This document shows positions 26,604 to 35,649 of a stretch of 64,000 bases of DNA, piece after piece. The notes below the pieces were generated by a model. It was not told where the DNA came from and made no database searches. It saw only the letters and a list, made by a program, of their open reading frames with translations. The stretch comes from Gallionellales bacterium 39-52-133 (GTDB taxonomy: Bacteria; Pseudomonadota; Gammaproteobacteria; Burkholderiales; Gallionellaceae). Where the stretch lies: NCBI GenBank assembly GCA_002278935.1, contig NCJL01000004.1, positions 310,001 through 374,000 of the forward strand, in the 5' to 3' direction. The position numbers were made by a program, and so were the translations under genes. Each line of letters starts with the position of its first letter. Positions within the stretch are counted from its first letter, which is position 1.

Positions 26604-28762
26604 GTACGCCCGTGAACAAACAGACCCTGCTGATTGAGCTGCTGACCGAAGAGTTGCCGCCCAAGGCGCTGGAAAAACTTTCCACCAGCTTTGCCGATGA
26701 TGTGTTTGCCGCGCTGCGCGAGCAGCAGCTGGCCGGGGCAGACAGTGTGTGCACGCCGTTTGCCACGCCGCGTCGTTTGGCGTTGACGGTGAGCAACGTG
26801 GCCTCGCAGCAGCCCGACCGCAAGCTCGAGCGCAAAGGCCCGGCTGCGTCTGCCGCACGCGATGCCGACGGCAAAATCAGCAAGGCGCTGGAAGGCTTTA
26901 TGCGCTCGGCCGGGGTGGAGTATGAGCAGCTCAAGCTGGTGCACGACGGCAAGGCCGATTATTACGCGGTGAGTATCGAGCAGAAGGGCAAATCGCTGGA
27001 TGAATATCTGCCCGAGATGGTGCTGCAGGCGCTGAAGAAGCTGCCCATCCCCAAGCTGATGCGCTGGGGCGACAGCGAACACCAGTTTGTGCGCCCGGTG
27101 AAATCGCTGGTGCTGATGCATGGCGAGCGTGTCGTGAAGGGTGAGGTGCTGGGATGCAGCAGCAGCAATGTCACGCGCGGCCACCGTTTCCTTTCCACCG
27201 GCACTATTGCGCTGAAGAATGCGGCTGAATATGAAAATTCGCTGGGCATCGTGGGCAATGTGGTGGCCGGATTCAGGGCACGGCGCAAGATGATTGCGGC
27301 GCAACTGGAGCATACCGCCAGCGAGATGGGTGCGGTATGGATAGGCCACGGCAGCCAGTCCATGCAGGAGTTGCTGGCGCTGTCGAGTATCGACCGCTGC
27401 ACCAGCAGCACCTTGCTGGACGAAGTGACCGCGCTGGTGGAATGGCCGGTGGTGTATATCGGCGAGTTTGACCAGGAATTTCTGGAAGTGCCGCAGGAAT
27501 GCCTGGTGCTGACGATGCAGCAGAACCAGAAGTATTTCCCGCTGCTGGATAAAAGCGGCAAGCTGCTTAACAAGTTCCTGATTGTTTCCAACATGAAGGT
27601 GAAGAACAGCAAGCACATAATCGGCGGCAACCAGCGCGTGGTGCGCTCGCGCCTGTCCGATGCGCGCTTCTTCTTTAACCAGGATCGCAAGCAGAAGCTG
27701 GAATCGCGCGTGGAAAAACTGGGCAGCGTGGTGTATCACAACAAGCTGGGCTCGCAGTTGCAACGCGTGGAACGCATCATCACCCTGTCCGGCATGATTG
27801 CGCGCCTGCTCAATGCGGACAAGGCCAGTGCCGAGCTGGTGGCACGCCTGAGCAAGGCCGATCTGCTCACCGATATGGTGGGCGAGTTTCCAGAATTGCA
27901 GGGTGTGATGGGGCGTTACTATGCGCTGCACGATGGCGAGAAACCCGAAGTGGCCGATGCCATCGCGGGTCATTACTATCCGCGCTTTGCCGGCGACAGC
28001 CTGCCGCAGGGCCCGCTCGCCTGCGCCGTGGCGCTGGCCGACAAGCTGGAGACGCTGGTGGGCATTTATGGTATCGGCCAGGTGCCAACCGGCGACAAGG
28101 ACCCCTTCGGCCTGCGCCGTCATGCGCTGGGCGTGCTGCGTATTTTGATCGAAACGCCGCTGGAACTGCCCTTGCCCGCCCTGCTGAAAATTGCCGCAGA
28201 AAATTTCCCTGCCGGTATGCTGAGCCCAACCGTGGCAACCGAGCTGGAAGGTTTTATGCTGGACCGGCTGCGCGGTTATCTGCGCGAGCGCGGGTTTGAC
28301 GCAACGCATATCGAAGCGGTAATCCCGATGCTGGGCGGCAAGCTGTATCAGGCAACGCAAAGACTCGAAGGGGTGCGCGCGTTTGCCACGCTGGAGGCCT
28401 CCAAGGATCTCGCCGCCGCCAACAAGCGCGTGCAGAACATCATGCGCAAAAACCTGGAAGAGCTGGGTGCCGACAGTGCGCAGAACAAGGTCAATAAACT
28501 GCTGCTGGTCGAGAAGCAGGAGCTTGATCTTTACCAGGCGATACAGGACATCATTCCGTATTCCGTGCACTATATGGAACGCCGCGAATATTCGCACAAC
28601 CTGAAATCGCTGGTTGCGCTGAAACCGTTCATTGATGATTTTTTCAACAATGTGATGGTGATGGCGGAAGACAAGGCGCTGCGCAAAAACCGCGCCGCTC
28701 TGCTGAATGAACTGGGGCGGCTAATGAACCAGGTGGCGGATATTTCCAAACTGGCGGTGTAA
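26600..28762 (+). CDS. glyS: Glycyl-tRNA synthetase beta subunit GlyS
   Basis: Beta subunit needed for tRNA(Gly) recognition. The N-terminus [19 protein letters not shown], the [12 protein letters not shown] segment, VTRGHRFLS, the HD-like core (YYALHDGE...[13 protein letters not shown]) and [21 protein letters not shown] are all characteristic, and the C-terminus carries the DALR-type anticodon-binding region. 720 aa is close to the usual length. A 685-aa antisense open frame across this gene is a GC-skew shadow. Confidence 0.97.
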   Translation: MSTPVNKQTLLIELLTEELPPKALEKLSTSFADDVFAALREQQLAGADSVCTPFATPRRLALTVSNVASQQPDRKLERKGPAASAARDADGKISKALEGFMRSAGVEYEQLKLVHDGKADYYAVSIEQKGKSLDEYLPEMVLQALKKLPIPKLMRWGDSEHQFVRPVKSLVLMHGERVVKGEVLGCSSSNVTRGHRFLSTGTIALKNAAEYENSLGIVGNVVAGFRARRKMIAAQLEHTASEMGAVWIGHGSQSMQELLALSSIDRCTSSTLLDEVTALVEWPVVYIGEFDQEFLEVPQECLVLTMQQNQKYFPLLDKSGKLLNKFLIVSNMKVKNSKHIIGGNQRVVRSRLSDARFFFNQDRKQKLESRVEKLGSVVYHNKLGSQLQRVERIITLSGMIARLLNADKASAELVARLSKADLLTDMVGEFPELQGVMGRYYALHDGEKPEVADAIAGHYYPRFAGDSLPQGPLACAVALADKLETLVGIYGIGQVPTGDKDPFGLRRHALGVLRILIETPLELPLPALLKIAAENFPAGMLSPTVATELEGFMLDRLRGYLRERGFDATHIEAVIPMLGGKLYQATQRLEGVRAFATLEASKDLAAANKRVQNIMRKNLEELGADSAQNKVNKLLLVEKQELDLYQAIQDIIPYSVHYMERREYSHNLKSLVALKPFIDDFFNNVMVMAEDKALRKNRAALLNELGRLMNQVADISKLAV

Positions 28763-28770
28763 AACTACTG

Positions 28771-28866
28771 CGATGGCCATCTGCGGCGTTGCGCGGTACT
28801 CGGAATCCTCATGTACTTGGTGTACATTCCGGTTCCTGCGTGCCGTGCGCCTTGCATATGACCATC
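28771..28866. repeat. Long imperfect palindrome after glyS
   Basis: GATGGCCATCTGC at the left is mirrored by GCATATGACCATC at the right, and pairing continues inward (GCGCGG/GCCGTGCGC, GGAATCC/GGTTCC) to the apex ATGTAC-TTGGT-GTACAT. The whole 96-bp unit could form one long cruciform or RNA hairpin 8 nt after the glyS stop. No second copy is in this window. Confidence 0.6.
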
Positions 28867-28931
28867 CTCGCTACGTTTTCAAATGAATTTATCTGGTAAT
28901 TCGTAACTGACAATAATTTACAATTGAACTC

Positions 28932-29468
28932 ATGAAACTCATTATTCTCGATCGCGACGGCGTCATCAATTACGATTCCGACCAGTTCATCAAAAGCCCT
29001 GACGAGTGGAAGCCGCTGCCCGGCAGCCTGGAAGCCATTGCCCGACTGACTCAGTCGGGTTACCGCGTGGTGGTGGCAACCAACCAGTCCGGTGTGGGAC
29101 GCGGCTTGTTTGATATGCCGACGCTGAATGCGATACACGAGAAAATGCACAAGGCGTGCGCGCAGGCCGGTGGCCGCATCGATGCGGTATTTTTCTGCCC
29201 GCATGCGGCGGATGCCGACTGCAAATGCCGCAAACCCAAAAGCGGCATGATAGAAGAGATCGCCGAGCGCTATGGTATGGACTTGCACGGCGTGCTGTCG
29301 GTGGGCGACTCGCTGCGCGACCTGGAGGCCTCGGTACGTCTGGGTGCGCAGCCAGTATTGGTGCTGACCGGCAAGGGACAGAAAACCCAGGCCAAAGGCG
29401 GCCTGCCTCTGGGCACGCTGGTTTATGCCGATCTGGCGGCCGTGGTGGCAACACTGGTACAGGAATGA
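28932..29468 (+). CDS. gmhB: D-glycero-beta-D-manno-heptose 1,7-bisphosphate 7-phosphatase GmhB
   Basis: HAD-superfamily phosphatase of ADP-heptose synthesis for LPS inner core. The nucleophile motif LIILDRDGVINYD (Asp8/Asp10), motif II VVATNQSGVGRG, the zinc-binding CPHAADADCKCRKPKSGM (Cys/His) and motif IV SVGDSLRDLEA are all present. 178 aa is normal. It precedes plsC, a common betaproteobacterial arrangement in which gmhB often follows glyS. Confidence 0.93.
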   Translation: MKLIILDRDGVINYDSDQFIKSPDEWKPLPGSLEAIARLTQSGYRVVVATNQSGVGRGLFDMPTLNAIHEKMHKACAQAGGRIDAVFFCPHAADADCKCRKPKSGMIEEIAERYGMDLHGVLSVGDSLRDLEASVRLGAQPVLVLTGKGQKTQAKGGLPLGTLVYADLAAVVATLVQE

Positions 29469-29509
29469 TTTGCAGCTCCGTCAGGCAATCAGCTGGCGCA
29501 GAATTGACT

Positions 29510-29538
29510 AAAATATTCAATATAATCAAGTACTTGCA
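29510..29538 (+). repeat. AT-rich IHF-like dispersed element, copy 6
   Basis: AATATTCAATATAATCAAGT followed by ACTTG gives a perfect WATCAANNNNTTR with GTAC in the free positions. It lies between gmhB and plsC, 48 nt before the chosen plsC start. Confidence 0.65.
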
Positions 29539-29585
29539 AACTTTATACTTTGTTTAATAATTCTTCAGCATCTCTCCAGATTAAT

Positions 29586-30290
29586 ATGGTCTTTATTCGT
29601 TCCTTTATCTTTGCGTTATTCCAGTTGCTGATTACGCCCGTATTTACGCTGCTTGCGATACTCAGCTTTCCATTCCACCCGATTACGCGCTACCGCATTA
29701 TTTCCGGTTGGGCGCTGAGCGTGATGTGGCTGTTGCGCGTGCTGTGCGGCATCCGCATGGAAGTGCGCGGCGCGGAAAATATTCCGGCCACGCCGGCCAT
29801 CCTGTTGTGCAAGCACCAGTCGGCGTGGGAAACCATTGCGCTGCAGAAGGTATTCCCGCCGCAGGTGTGGGTGCTCAAGCGCGAATTGTTGTGGTTGCCG
29901 TTTTTTGGCTGGGGCCTGGCGATGACCAGCCCCATCGCCATCAAGCGCAGCGATGGCAAGGGCGCGGTAAGGCAGTTGCTGAAGCAGGGCAAAGAGCGTC
30001 TGGATATGGGATTTTTCGTGGTGATCTTTCCCGAAGGCACGCGCATACCTTATGGCCAGCGCGGCAAATATAAAATCGGCGGCGCACTGTTAAGCGCATC
30101 GACCGGCGTGCCGGTGGTGCCGATCGCGCACAATGCCGGCAAGCTGTGGGGGCGCAACTCCTTTCTGAAGCGTCCGGGCGTGATCACCATGAGCATAGGC
30201 GCGCCGATTAATCCCGATGGCCTCAAGGCGGAAGAAATCAATCGCCGCGCGGAAGAATGGATAGAGGCCGAGGTCAAGCGCATCAACTGA
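29586..30290 (+). CDS. plsC: 1-acyl-sn-glycerol-3-phosphate acyltransferase PlsC
   Basis: Membrane acyltransferase making phosphatidic acid from lysophosphatidic acid. An N-terminal hydrophobic hairpin (about residues 1-45) precedes the catalytic motif CKHQSAWETIAL, an HxxxxE variant of the usual HxxxxD that I recall as common in betaproteobacterial members, and the FPEGTRIPYGQ glycerol-phosphate motif, then VPVVPIAHNAG. I start at the ATG at 29586; the longer frame uses a TTG at 29550 close to the IHF-like element. The stop overlaps the next gene as TGATG. Confidence 0.9.
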   Translation: MVFIRSFIFALFQLLITPVFTLLAILSFPFHPITRYRIISGWALSVMWLLRVLCGIRMEVRGAENIPATPAILLCKHQSAWETIALQKVFPPQVWVLKRELLWLPFFGWGLAMTSPIAIKRSDGKGAVRQLLKQGKERLDMGFFVVIFPEGTRIPYGQRGKYKIGGALLSASTGVPVVPIAHNAGKLWGRNSFLKRPGVITMSIGAPINPDGLKAEEINRRAEEWIEAEVKRIN

Positions 30291-31057
30291 TGCCCCCGAA
30301 TGAAATGCCTCCCAAGCTGCAAAAATTAAAAACGCTTCCCCCTGCTGAAGAGCAACGCAGCATTCATCTGGCTGACAAACTTGTCAGCTACACCCTCAAG
30401 CGCAGCAGCAAACGCCGCAGTATCGGCCTGCAAATTAACGAACGCGGGCTGACCGTCAGCATGCCCCTGCGCGCCTCCGAAAAATGGCTGCACAGCGTGT
30501 TGCAGGAAAAAGCGCAGTGGGTGCTGGACAAACTGGAGAGCTGGCAGGGCAGGCAGGCGCCCGTGCAGAAATGGGCAGAGGGCGAGACCATCCTGTTTCG
30601 CGGCGAGACTTTTACACTGCGTGTGATAGACGGCCTGTTTAATGCACCACCGCAACTCTCGGCCAGCGAGCTGGTGATTCATGTGGTCGATAGCAGCAAT
30701 CAGCTCTCCATTAACAGGAAAATGCTGAAGTGGTACAAACAGGAAGCGTTGCGTGTATTTATGGAGTGCGTGGAGCATTTCGCGCCGCTGATGAATGTTG
30801 CACCCAAGGAAGTCAGGCTGACCTCGGCCCGCACGCAATGGGGCAGTTGCACCGCATTGGGCGTGGTGCGGCTGAACTGGCAGCTGGTCACCATGCCGCT
30901 GCACCTGATTGACTATGTGGTGGTGCATGAACTGGCGCACCTGCGCGAGATGAACCATTCGCCTGCCTTCTGGCGTGTGGTAGCGGACGTGTGCCCGGAC
31001 TATGCAAAGATACGCGGGGAATTGCGCAAGTGGAGCCCGGCGGCTCCGGAGATTTAA
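30290..31057 (+). CDS. YgjP-like zinc metallopeptidase domain protein
   Basis: Protein of the YgjP/DUF45 group (M48/SprT-like gluzincin fold). The zinc site VVHELAHLREMNHSPAFW contains HELAH and a downstream His; the preceding TQWGSCTALGVVRLNWQL is also family-typical. The N-terminal half is a strand-rich domain. It is soluble without signal peptide. Function is unknown; some relatives are fused to or near restriction enzymes, which is not the case here. The ATG at 30290 overlaps the plsC stop; an ATG at 30305 is the alternative. Confidence 0.88.
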   Translation: MPPNEMPPKLQKLKTLPPAEEQRSIHLADKLVSYTLKRSSKRRSIGLQINERGLTVSMPLRASEKWLHSVLQEKAQWVLDKLESWQGRQAPVQKWAEGETILFRGETFTLRVIDGLFNAPPQLSASELVIHVVDSSNQLSINRKMLKWYKQEALRVFMECVEHFAPLMNVAPKEVRLTSARTQWGSCTALGVVRLNWQLVTMPLHLIDYVVVHELAHLREMNHSPAFWRVVADVCPDYAKIRGELRKWSPAAPEI

Positions 31058-31130
31058 AAACCAGATTCCGGAATCTATCCACGTACACTAATTTATAATT
31101 CCGCACTATTCACTTACCGGAACAACCATC

Positions 31131-31358
31131 ATGTCCATGTCCAGAACAGCCGTCGGCGGCATCCTGTTGCTGTCAGTCTTGCTGCTGCAAGGCTGCGGTC
31201 GCAAAGGCGCATTGTTTATGCCGCAGGAGCCGCTTAGTCAGGCACCGGCGGCACAGGCTCATCCCGAACCAAGCCCTGAAATCTCAAGCCAGATTGCGCC
31301 CACCCTGCCTGCTTCCAGCGCTCAGCCTGCTTCCAGTCAAACCGAAACCAGAAAATAA
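31131..31358 (+). CDS. lptM: LPS-assembly lipoprotein LptM
   Basis: 75-aa lipoprotein with signal peptide and lipobox LLQGC (Cys23), followed by GRKGALFMP, the conserved N-terminal motif of LptM (YifL), then a Pro/Ser/Ala-rich disordered tail. LptM helps the LptDE translocon mature its disulphides by mimicking LPS. It lies 2 nt before lysA, the classic lptM-lysA order. Confidence 0.88.
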   Translation: MSMSRTAVGGILLLSVLLLQGCGRKGALFMPQEPLSQAPAAQAHPEPSPEISSQIAPTLPASSAQPASSQTETRK

Positions 31359-31360
31359 CC

Positions 31361-32608
31361 ATGAGCCAATACTTTCATTACCAGCAGGATAAACTTTTTG
31401 TCGAGAATATGGCACTTGCCGACATTGCCGAACGCTTTGGTACGCCTGCTTATGTCTATTCGCAGGCGGCACTCACGGATGCTTACCTTCAGTATGCCGA
31501 AGCGTTCAAGGGCCGCGAACACCTGATTTGCTTTGCGGTAAAGTCCAATCCAAATCTGTCCATCCTTAATTTGTTCGCCAGGCTGGGCGCGGGCTTCGAT
31601 ATTGTGTCCGGTGGCGAGTTGCAGCGCGTGCTGGCTGCCGGTGGCGATGCGGGCAAGGTGGTGTTCTCCGGTGTCGGCAAGAGCGGGGAAGAGATGCGTC
31701 AGGCTTTGGCAGCTGGAATCTTGTGTTTTAACGTGGAGTCGGAAGCCGAACTGCTGCGCCTGAATGATGTGGCGGGCAGCATGGGTAAAGTTGCGCCTAT
31801 CAGTTTCAGGGTGAATCCGAATGTGGATGCGAAAACACATCCCTATATTTCCACCGGCCTTAAACAAAGCAAATTCGGCGTGGCCTATACCGATGCACTG
31901 GCGCTGTACCGCAAGGCCGCCAGGTTGCCGCATCTGCGCATCACCGGAATCGACTGCCATATCGGTTCGCAGCTTACCGAAACCAGCCCCTTTATCGCCG
32001 CGGCGGAGAAAGTGCTGTTGCTGGTCGATACCCTGGCGCAGGAAGGTATCAGGCTGGAGCATATCGATCTGGGTGGCGGGCTGGGAATTTGCTACAACGA
32101 TGAAACGCCGCCGTCGATTGCCGAATATGCAAAAGCATTACTGGGCGCATTGAACGGGCGTACTGAAAAACTGATCGTTGAGCCGGGCAGGGTGCTGGTT
32201 GGTAACGCGGGTGTGTTGCTGACGCGAGTGGAATATCTCAAGCCTGGCGAAGAAAAGCACTTTGCCATCGTCGATGCGGCGATGAATGACCTGATGCGCC
32301 CCGCGCTCTATGAAGCCTATCATGCAATCCAGCCGTTAACCCGCCGGGCCATGCCGGCACGTGAATACGAGGTGGTCGGGCCGGTGTGCGAGAGCGGCGA
32401 TTTTCTGGGGCATGCGCGCGAATTGGCACTTGAGCAAGGGGATTTTCTGGCGCTGATGTCGGCAGGTGCATATGGCATGAGCATGAGTTCGAATTACAAC
32501 ACCCGTCCCCGTGCCGCCGAAATAATGATTAACGGAGCAGAGGTGAAGCTGATACGCGAACGGGAAAAAGTTGAGCAGCTATTCGCCGGTGAAAAAAATT
32601 ATTTGTAG
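31361..32608 (+). CDS. lysA: Diaminopimelate decarboxylase LysA
   Basis: PLP enzyme that converts meso-diaminopimelate to lysine. Lys61 in CFAVKSNPNL binds the cofactor; GAGFDIVSGGEL, ITGIDCHIGSQL, the glycine loop DLGGGLGI, EPGRVLVGNAG and VCESGDFLG (catalytic Cys) are all seen. 415 aa is typical. Closely spaced after lptM and probably co-transcribed with it. Confidence 0.97.
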   Translation: MSQYFHYQQDKLFVENMALADIAERFGTPAYVYSQAALTDAYLQYAEAFKGREHLICFAVKSNPNLSILNLFARLGAGFDIVSGGELQRVLAAGGDAGKVVFSGVGKSGEEMRQALAAGILCFNVESEAELLRLNDVAGSMGKVAPISFRVNPNVDAKTHPYISTGLKQSKFGVAYTDALALYRKAARLPHLRITGIDCHIGSQLTETSPFIAAAEKVLLLVDTLAQEGIRLEHIDLGGGLGICYNDETPPSIAEYAKALLGALNGRTEKLIVEPGRVLVGNAGVLLTRVEYLKPGEEKHFAIVDAAMNDLMRPALYEAYHAIQPLTRRAMPAREYEVVGPVCESGDFLGHARELALEQGDFLALMSAGAYGMSMSSNYNTRPRAAEIMINGAEVKLIREREKVEQLFAGEKNYL

Positions 32609-32635
32609 TTTTTTTAAAAAATATGCAAATAGTTA

Positions 32636-32665
32636 TTGCGCTATGTTTTTAATCGCGCATAGAAT
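32636..32665 (+). promoter_or_regulatory. Possible promoter of the histone H1-like gene
   Basis: TTGCGC (32636-32641) and TAGAAT (32660-32665) with an 18-bp spacer, between lysA and the histone-like gene. This would give a leader of about 100 nt. Confidence 0.35.
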
Positions 32666-32770
32666 GCGACCACCAAGCGAAATGAGCGATAACAAAAGAG
32701 TTTGGTAGTGCAGTGTGCACGCAATGTATTAACTGGGTTAAGTCACATAATTTTTTTTAAGGAACTAAAA

Positions 32771-33271
32771 ATGGCTACGGCAAATACCAAAGCAAAAAGC
32801 ACCACCACCAAAAAACCAGTCGCTAAAAAAGCAGCCGCTAAACCAGCAGCAAAAAAAGTAGTTGCAAAGAAGCCCGCCGCAAAAAAGGCCGTAGCTAAAA
32901 AGCCGGTAGCCAAGAAGCCCGTAGCTAAAAAAGCAGCAGCCAAGCCAGCCGTTAAAAAAGCTGTTGCCAAGAAGCCCGTAGCTAAAAAAGCAGCAGCCAA
33001 GCCAGCCCTAAAAAAGCAGTTGCCAAGAAGCCGGCAGCCAAAAAGCCAGCCGCTAAAAAAGCAGCAGCCAAGCCAGCCGTTAAAAAAGCTGTGGCCAAGA
33101 AGCCAGCCGCTAAAAAAGCAGCTGCCAAAAAGCCCGCAGTGGCCAAAGGCATTCTCGGCGCTTAAGCTCTTTGAATTTGGGCGCGCGCCGAGAATTCGCG
33201 TTTCGCCCTTTTCAACAGAGTTTTTGCCCAGCCGGGTGAAATTATTTGCCGCGCAGATTTGCGCGGCATGA
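32771..33271 (+). CDS. Histone H1-like Lys/Ala/Pro repeat protein, frame change inside
   Basis: Starts MATANTKAKSTTTKKPVAKK and continues as KKPVAKKAAAKPA-type repeats like AlgP and bacterial histone H1 homologues, which compact DNA. AAGGAACT precedes the ATG at 32771. The repeat register is lost at 33008-33016, where CTA AAA AAG replaces a GTT AAA AAA unit one base longer. In this frame the protein ends with a Gln/Leu/Pro-rich tail (166 aa). Reading from 33016 in the -1 frame restores the repeats and ends with AVAKGILGA at the TAA at 33163-33165 (131 aa). Whether this is a mutation, a sequencing error or programmed slippage cannot be told here. Confidence 0.75.
   Translation: MATANTKAKSTTTKKPVAKKAAAKPAAKKVVAKKPAAKKAVAKKPVAKKPVAKKAAAKPAVKKAVAKKPVAKKAAAKPALKKQLPRSRQPKSQPLKKQQPSQPLKKLWPRSQPLKKQLPKSPQWPKAFSALKLFEFGRAPRIRVSPFSTEFLPSRVKLFAAQICAA
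33010..33016 (+). promoter_or_regulatory. Candidate -1 ribosomal slippery heptamer A AAA AAG
   Basis: The zero-frame codons are CTA AAA AAG CAG, placing A AAA AAG in the same phase as the E. coli dnaX frameshift site. A -1 slip gives AAA AAA GCA GTT GCC, the histone-like repeat frame. No SD-like stimulator is obvious upstream. Confidence 0.4.
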
Positions 33272-33317
33272 TCTGCAATCTCCGCACATAGCCTGAAACA
33301 GGCTGTGTGCGGAGATA
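33248..33317. repeat. Two tandem hairpins after the histone-like gene
   Basis: GCCGCGCA-GATT-TGCGCGGC (33248-33267) is an 8-bp perfect stem. TCTCCGCACATAGCCTG and CAGGCTGTGTGCGGAGA (about 33281-33317) form a 17-bp stem with one mismatch and an AAA loop. They precede the strong terminator at 33321. Confidence 0.6.
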
Positions 33318-33320
33318 TTA

Positions 33321-33363
33321 AAAAGCCCCAGCCGCGTCATAAAGTGACGCGGCTGGGGCTTTT
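33321..33363. terminator. Strong bidirectional terminator
   Basis: A perfect 19-bp stem, from AAAAGCCCCAGCCGCGTCA to TGACGCGGCTGGGGCTTTT, with a 5-nt loop; A-tract on one side and T-tract on the other. It separates the histone-like gene from the convergent mgtE. Confidence 0.9.
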
Positions 33364-33424
33364 CATTTGCCACACGGAAAAGAACGTTTGAACCTGAAGG
33401 CCGATCTGGCTGGAGCCATTTGGC

Positions 33425-34879
33425 CTAATTCATCAGGAATATTGTCGCCAGGCCGAGGAAAATAAAGAAGCCGCCACTGTCGGTGATGGCGGTGAGCAAC
33501 ACGCTGGAACCTATCGCGGGGTCACGACCCATGCGCTGCATGGAAAGCGGAATCAGCAATCCGGCCAGTGCGCCGAGCAGCAGATTGAGCAGCATCGCGC
33601 TGGTCATGATGAGGCCGATCATGACATTCTGGTAAAGCAGATAAGCAAACATGCCGGCAACGCCCCCCCAAACCAGACCGTTCATTGCGCCTATTGCCAA
33701 TTCCTTATTGATCATGCGCCGCGCATTGGCCGGCGTGATTTGTCCGAGCGCCAGGGAGCGAATGATAATGGTGGAGGTCTGGTTCGCCGAGTTGCCGGCA
33801 ATCCCGGCCACAATCGGCATGAGCGCTGCCAATGCAACAAATTTTTCAATGGTGCCTTCGAATAAACCGATCACGCGTGAGGCGAAAAATGCGGTGCACA
33901 GATTCAGTGCAAGCCATAGCCAGCGGTTCTTCGCGCTCTTCCAGACCGAGGCGAAAATATCTTCTTCCTCGCGCAAACCGGCAAGGTTCAGTACATCGCT
34001 TTCCGATTCGGCACGAATATAGTCCATTACCGCATTAACCGTCACGCGGCCAACCAGTTTGCCATTTTCGTCCACGACCGGCGCGGAAACCAGGTCATAG
34101 CGCTCAAATGCCTGCGCGGCCTGGTCAGCCTTGTCATCCGGGTTCAGCTTGATCGTCTCGGCGATCATCAGACTGGCTACTTCCAGTTCGGGTTCGTTGA
34201 CCAGCAGGCGATTCAAGGGCAATACGCCCTTGAAATGATCATTACGATCGACGATAAACAATTGGTCGGTGTGGTCGGGCAGCTCCTCGAAGCGGCGCAA
34301 ATAGCGCGATACCACTTCAAGGGTGACATCCTCGCGGATAGTGACCATGTCAAAGTCCATCAGCGCGCCGACCGCGTCTTCGGGATAGGACATGGCCGAG
34401 CGCAGTTGCTCGCGCTCTTCAACCGACAGCGACTTGAATACCTCGTGCATAACCGCATTGGGCAAGTCGGGTGCGAGATCGGCAATTTCGTCGGTATCGA
34501 GTTGCTCGGTCGCTTCCAGCAACTCTGCACCACTCATTGTCGCTATCAGCGATTCACGTACCGCATCGGACACTTCAATCAGAATTTCGCCATCGCGGTC
34601 TGCCTTGACCAGATCCCAGACCAGCAGACGCTGGTCAATCGGCAAAGCCTCAAGTATGTAGGCGATGTCCGCAGAGTGAAGGTCGGCAAGTTTTTTGCGC
34701 AGTTCGGTCAGGTGGCGTTTATGCAGCAGCTTTTCGACCAGTTCATGGCGCTCTGCACGGGGCATTTCCTGTTGATGAGCCACGGTCTCGACCAGCGCCT
34801 GCTTTTCCAGTAAATGCTGCACCTGCTGCAGGTGGTCCTGAACATTTTCTGTGTGGTGAGGCTCGTGGATCTCGGTCAT
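33425..34879 (-). CDS. mgtE: Magnesium transporter MgtE
   Basis: Mg2+ channel of 484 aa. A cytosolic N domain of superhelical repeats (about 40-145, LHSADIAYILEALP...) and two CBS domains (about 150-275) sense Mg2+; five membrane helices follow (about 310-484), with the pore-lining signature MPIVAGIAGNSANQTSTIIIR and the late LLTAITDSGGFFIFLGLA. No M-box-like leader is evident upstream. It is next to fur on the same strand but with an independent gap of about 50 nt. Confidence 0.95.
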   Translation of the reverse strand: MTEIHEPHHTENVQDHLQQVQHLLEKQALVETVAHQQEMPRAERHELVEKLLHKRHLTELRKKLADLHSADIAYILEALPIDQRLLVWDLVKADRDGEILIEVSDAVRESLIATMSGAELLEATEQLDTDEIADLAPDLPNAVMHEVFKSLSVEEREQLRSAMSYPEDAVGALMDFDMVTIREDVTLEVVSRYLRRFEELPDHTDQLFIVDRNDHFKGVLPLNRLLVNEPELEVASLMIAETIKLNPDDKADQAAQAFERYDLVSAPVVDENGKLVGRVTVNAVMDYIRAESESDVLNLAGLREEEDIFASVWKSAKNRWLWLALNLCTAFFASRVIGLFEGTIEKFVALAALMPIVAGIAGNSANQTSTIIIRSLALGQITPANARRMINKELAIGAMNGLVWGGVAGMFAYLLYQNVMIGLIMTSAMLLNLLLGALAGLLIPLSMQRMGRDPAIGSSVLLTAITDSGGFFIFLGLATIFLMN

Positions 34880-34931
34880 GTCATATTCAGTATTGAATGG
34901 TAATCAGGTATATGATTTTTAGATGAAGAAA

Positions 34932-35363
34932 CTATTCTGTGCGCCTGTGAGGGCACTTTTCCCGGGTGCAATCGCCGTATATATACAGGGAATGGTCATG
35001 AATCGTGAAGCCGTGTTCGGCGGCGATTTTTTTCTGTCTTGCTTCAATGGCTGAATCGAAAAATTCTTCCAGATGCCCGCATTGCAGGCAAACAATATGG
35101 TCATGGTGCTGCCCATGGTTTAATTCGAACACGGATTTTCCGCCTTCAAAGTTGTGGCGCAGCAGTATGCCGGACAGTTCAAACTGGGTTAATACGCGAT
35201 AAACCGTGGCCAGACTTACGTCTTCCCCGCTCGCCAGCAACTCCTTGAAAACATCTTCCGCACTTAAGTGGTGATTCTCGCTGTGTTCAAATAAATTAAG
35301 TACTTTAAGCCGTGGAAGTGTGATTTTCAGCCCGGCTTTCTGGAGGTCTTTGGAGGTATGCAT
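34932..35363 (-). CDS. fur: Ferric uptake regulator Fur
   Basis: 143-aa Fe2+-dependent repressor. Winged-helix DNA-binding domain (about 1-85; LKITLPRLKVLNLFE, SLATVYRVLTQFE), then the metal-binding dimerisation domain with HHDHIVCLQCGHLEEF and a second Cys pair (CTREKCPHR) forming the structural zinc site. It is close to the usual Fur length (about 140-150 aa). A perfect dyad GGTTAATC-N8-GATTAACC sits 32-55 nt upstream of the start and a Fur-box-like sequence further up, so autoregulation is plausible. Confidence 0.95.
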   Translation of the reverse strand: MHTSKDLQKAGLKITLPRLKVLNLFEHSENHHLSAEDVFKELLASGEDVSLATVYRVLTQFELSGILLRHNFEGGKSVFELNHGQHHDHIVCLQCGHLEEFFDSAIEARQKKIAAEHGFTIHDHSLYIYGDCTREKCPHRRTE

Positions 35364-35394
35364 GGCGAAATACTTTTTAATAAACTTGAAAACA

Positions 35395-35418
35395 GGTTAA
35401 TCACTGGCTTGATTAACC
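35395..35418. promoter_or_regulatory. Perfect dyad upstream of fur
   Basis: GGTTAATC and GATTAACC flank an 8-bp centre, 32 nt upstream of the fur start. It could be an operator or a leader hairpin; the family of regulator is not recognised. Confidence 0.4.
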
Positions 35419-35545
35419 CCCATAACGCTTGAGGCTGGCCGGACTCCCGGAAGGCGCAAGTCTCAGGCTGCGAAGAGTACGCAATTGCCGGTGTTTTGGC
35501 AAAGGCAAAAAGTGATTTTTATTATAATTCAGATGTGGCGAGCAA

Positions 35546-35566
35546 CGAGAATAATTGTCATTTGCC
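35546..35566. promoter_or_regulatory. Possible Fur box
   Basis: GAGAATAATTGTCATTTG resembles the 19-bp Fur consensus GATAATGATAATCATTATC at most core positions. It lies about 185 nt upstream of fur. The match is imperfect, so this is tentative. Confidence 0.3.
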
Positions 35567-35649
35567 CGAATATTCCGGGTTATGGCCATCTGCAGGAGGG
35601 TGTTTTAACAGTGAAAAGTGGATGAGAATTAAAATTGCATTCTGCGACG

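Noticed and set aside
26540..28597. 685-aa open frame antisense to glyS
   Set aside because: It is the shadow of a GC-rich coding strand: no recognisable domain, His/Gln-rich composition, and glyS is certain.
33010..33271. Treating the Gln/Leu/Pro tail of the histone-like ORF as a real separate domain
   Set aside because: It is the out-of-frame reading of the same repeats; the -1 frame ends naturally at 33165.
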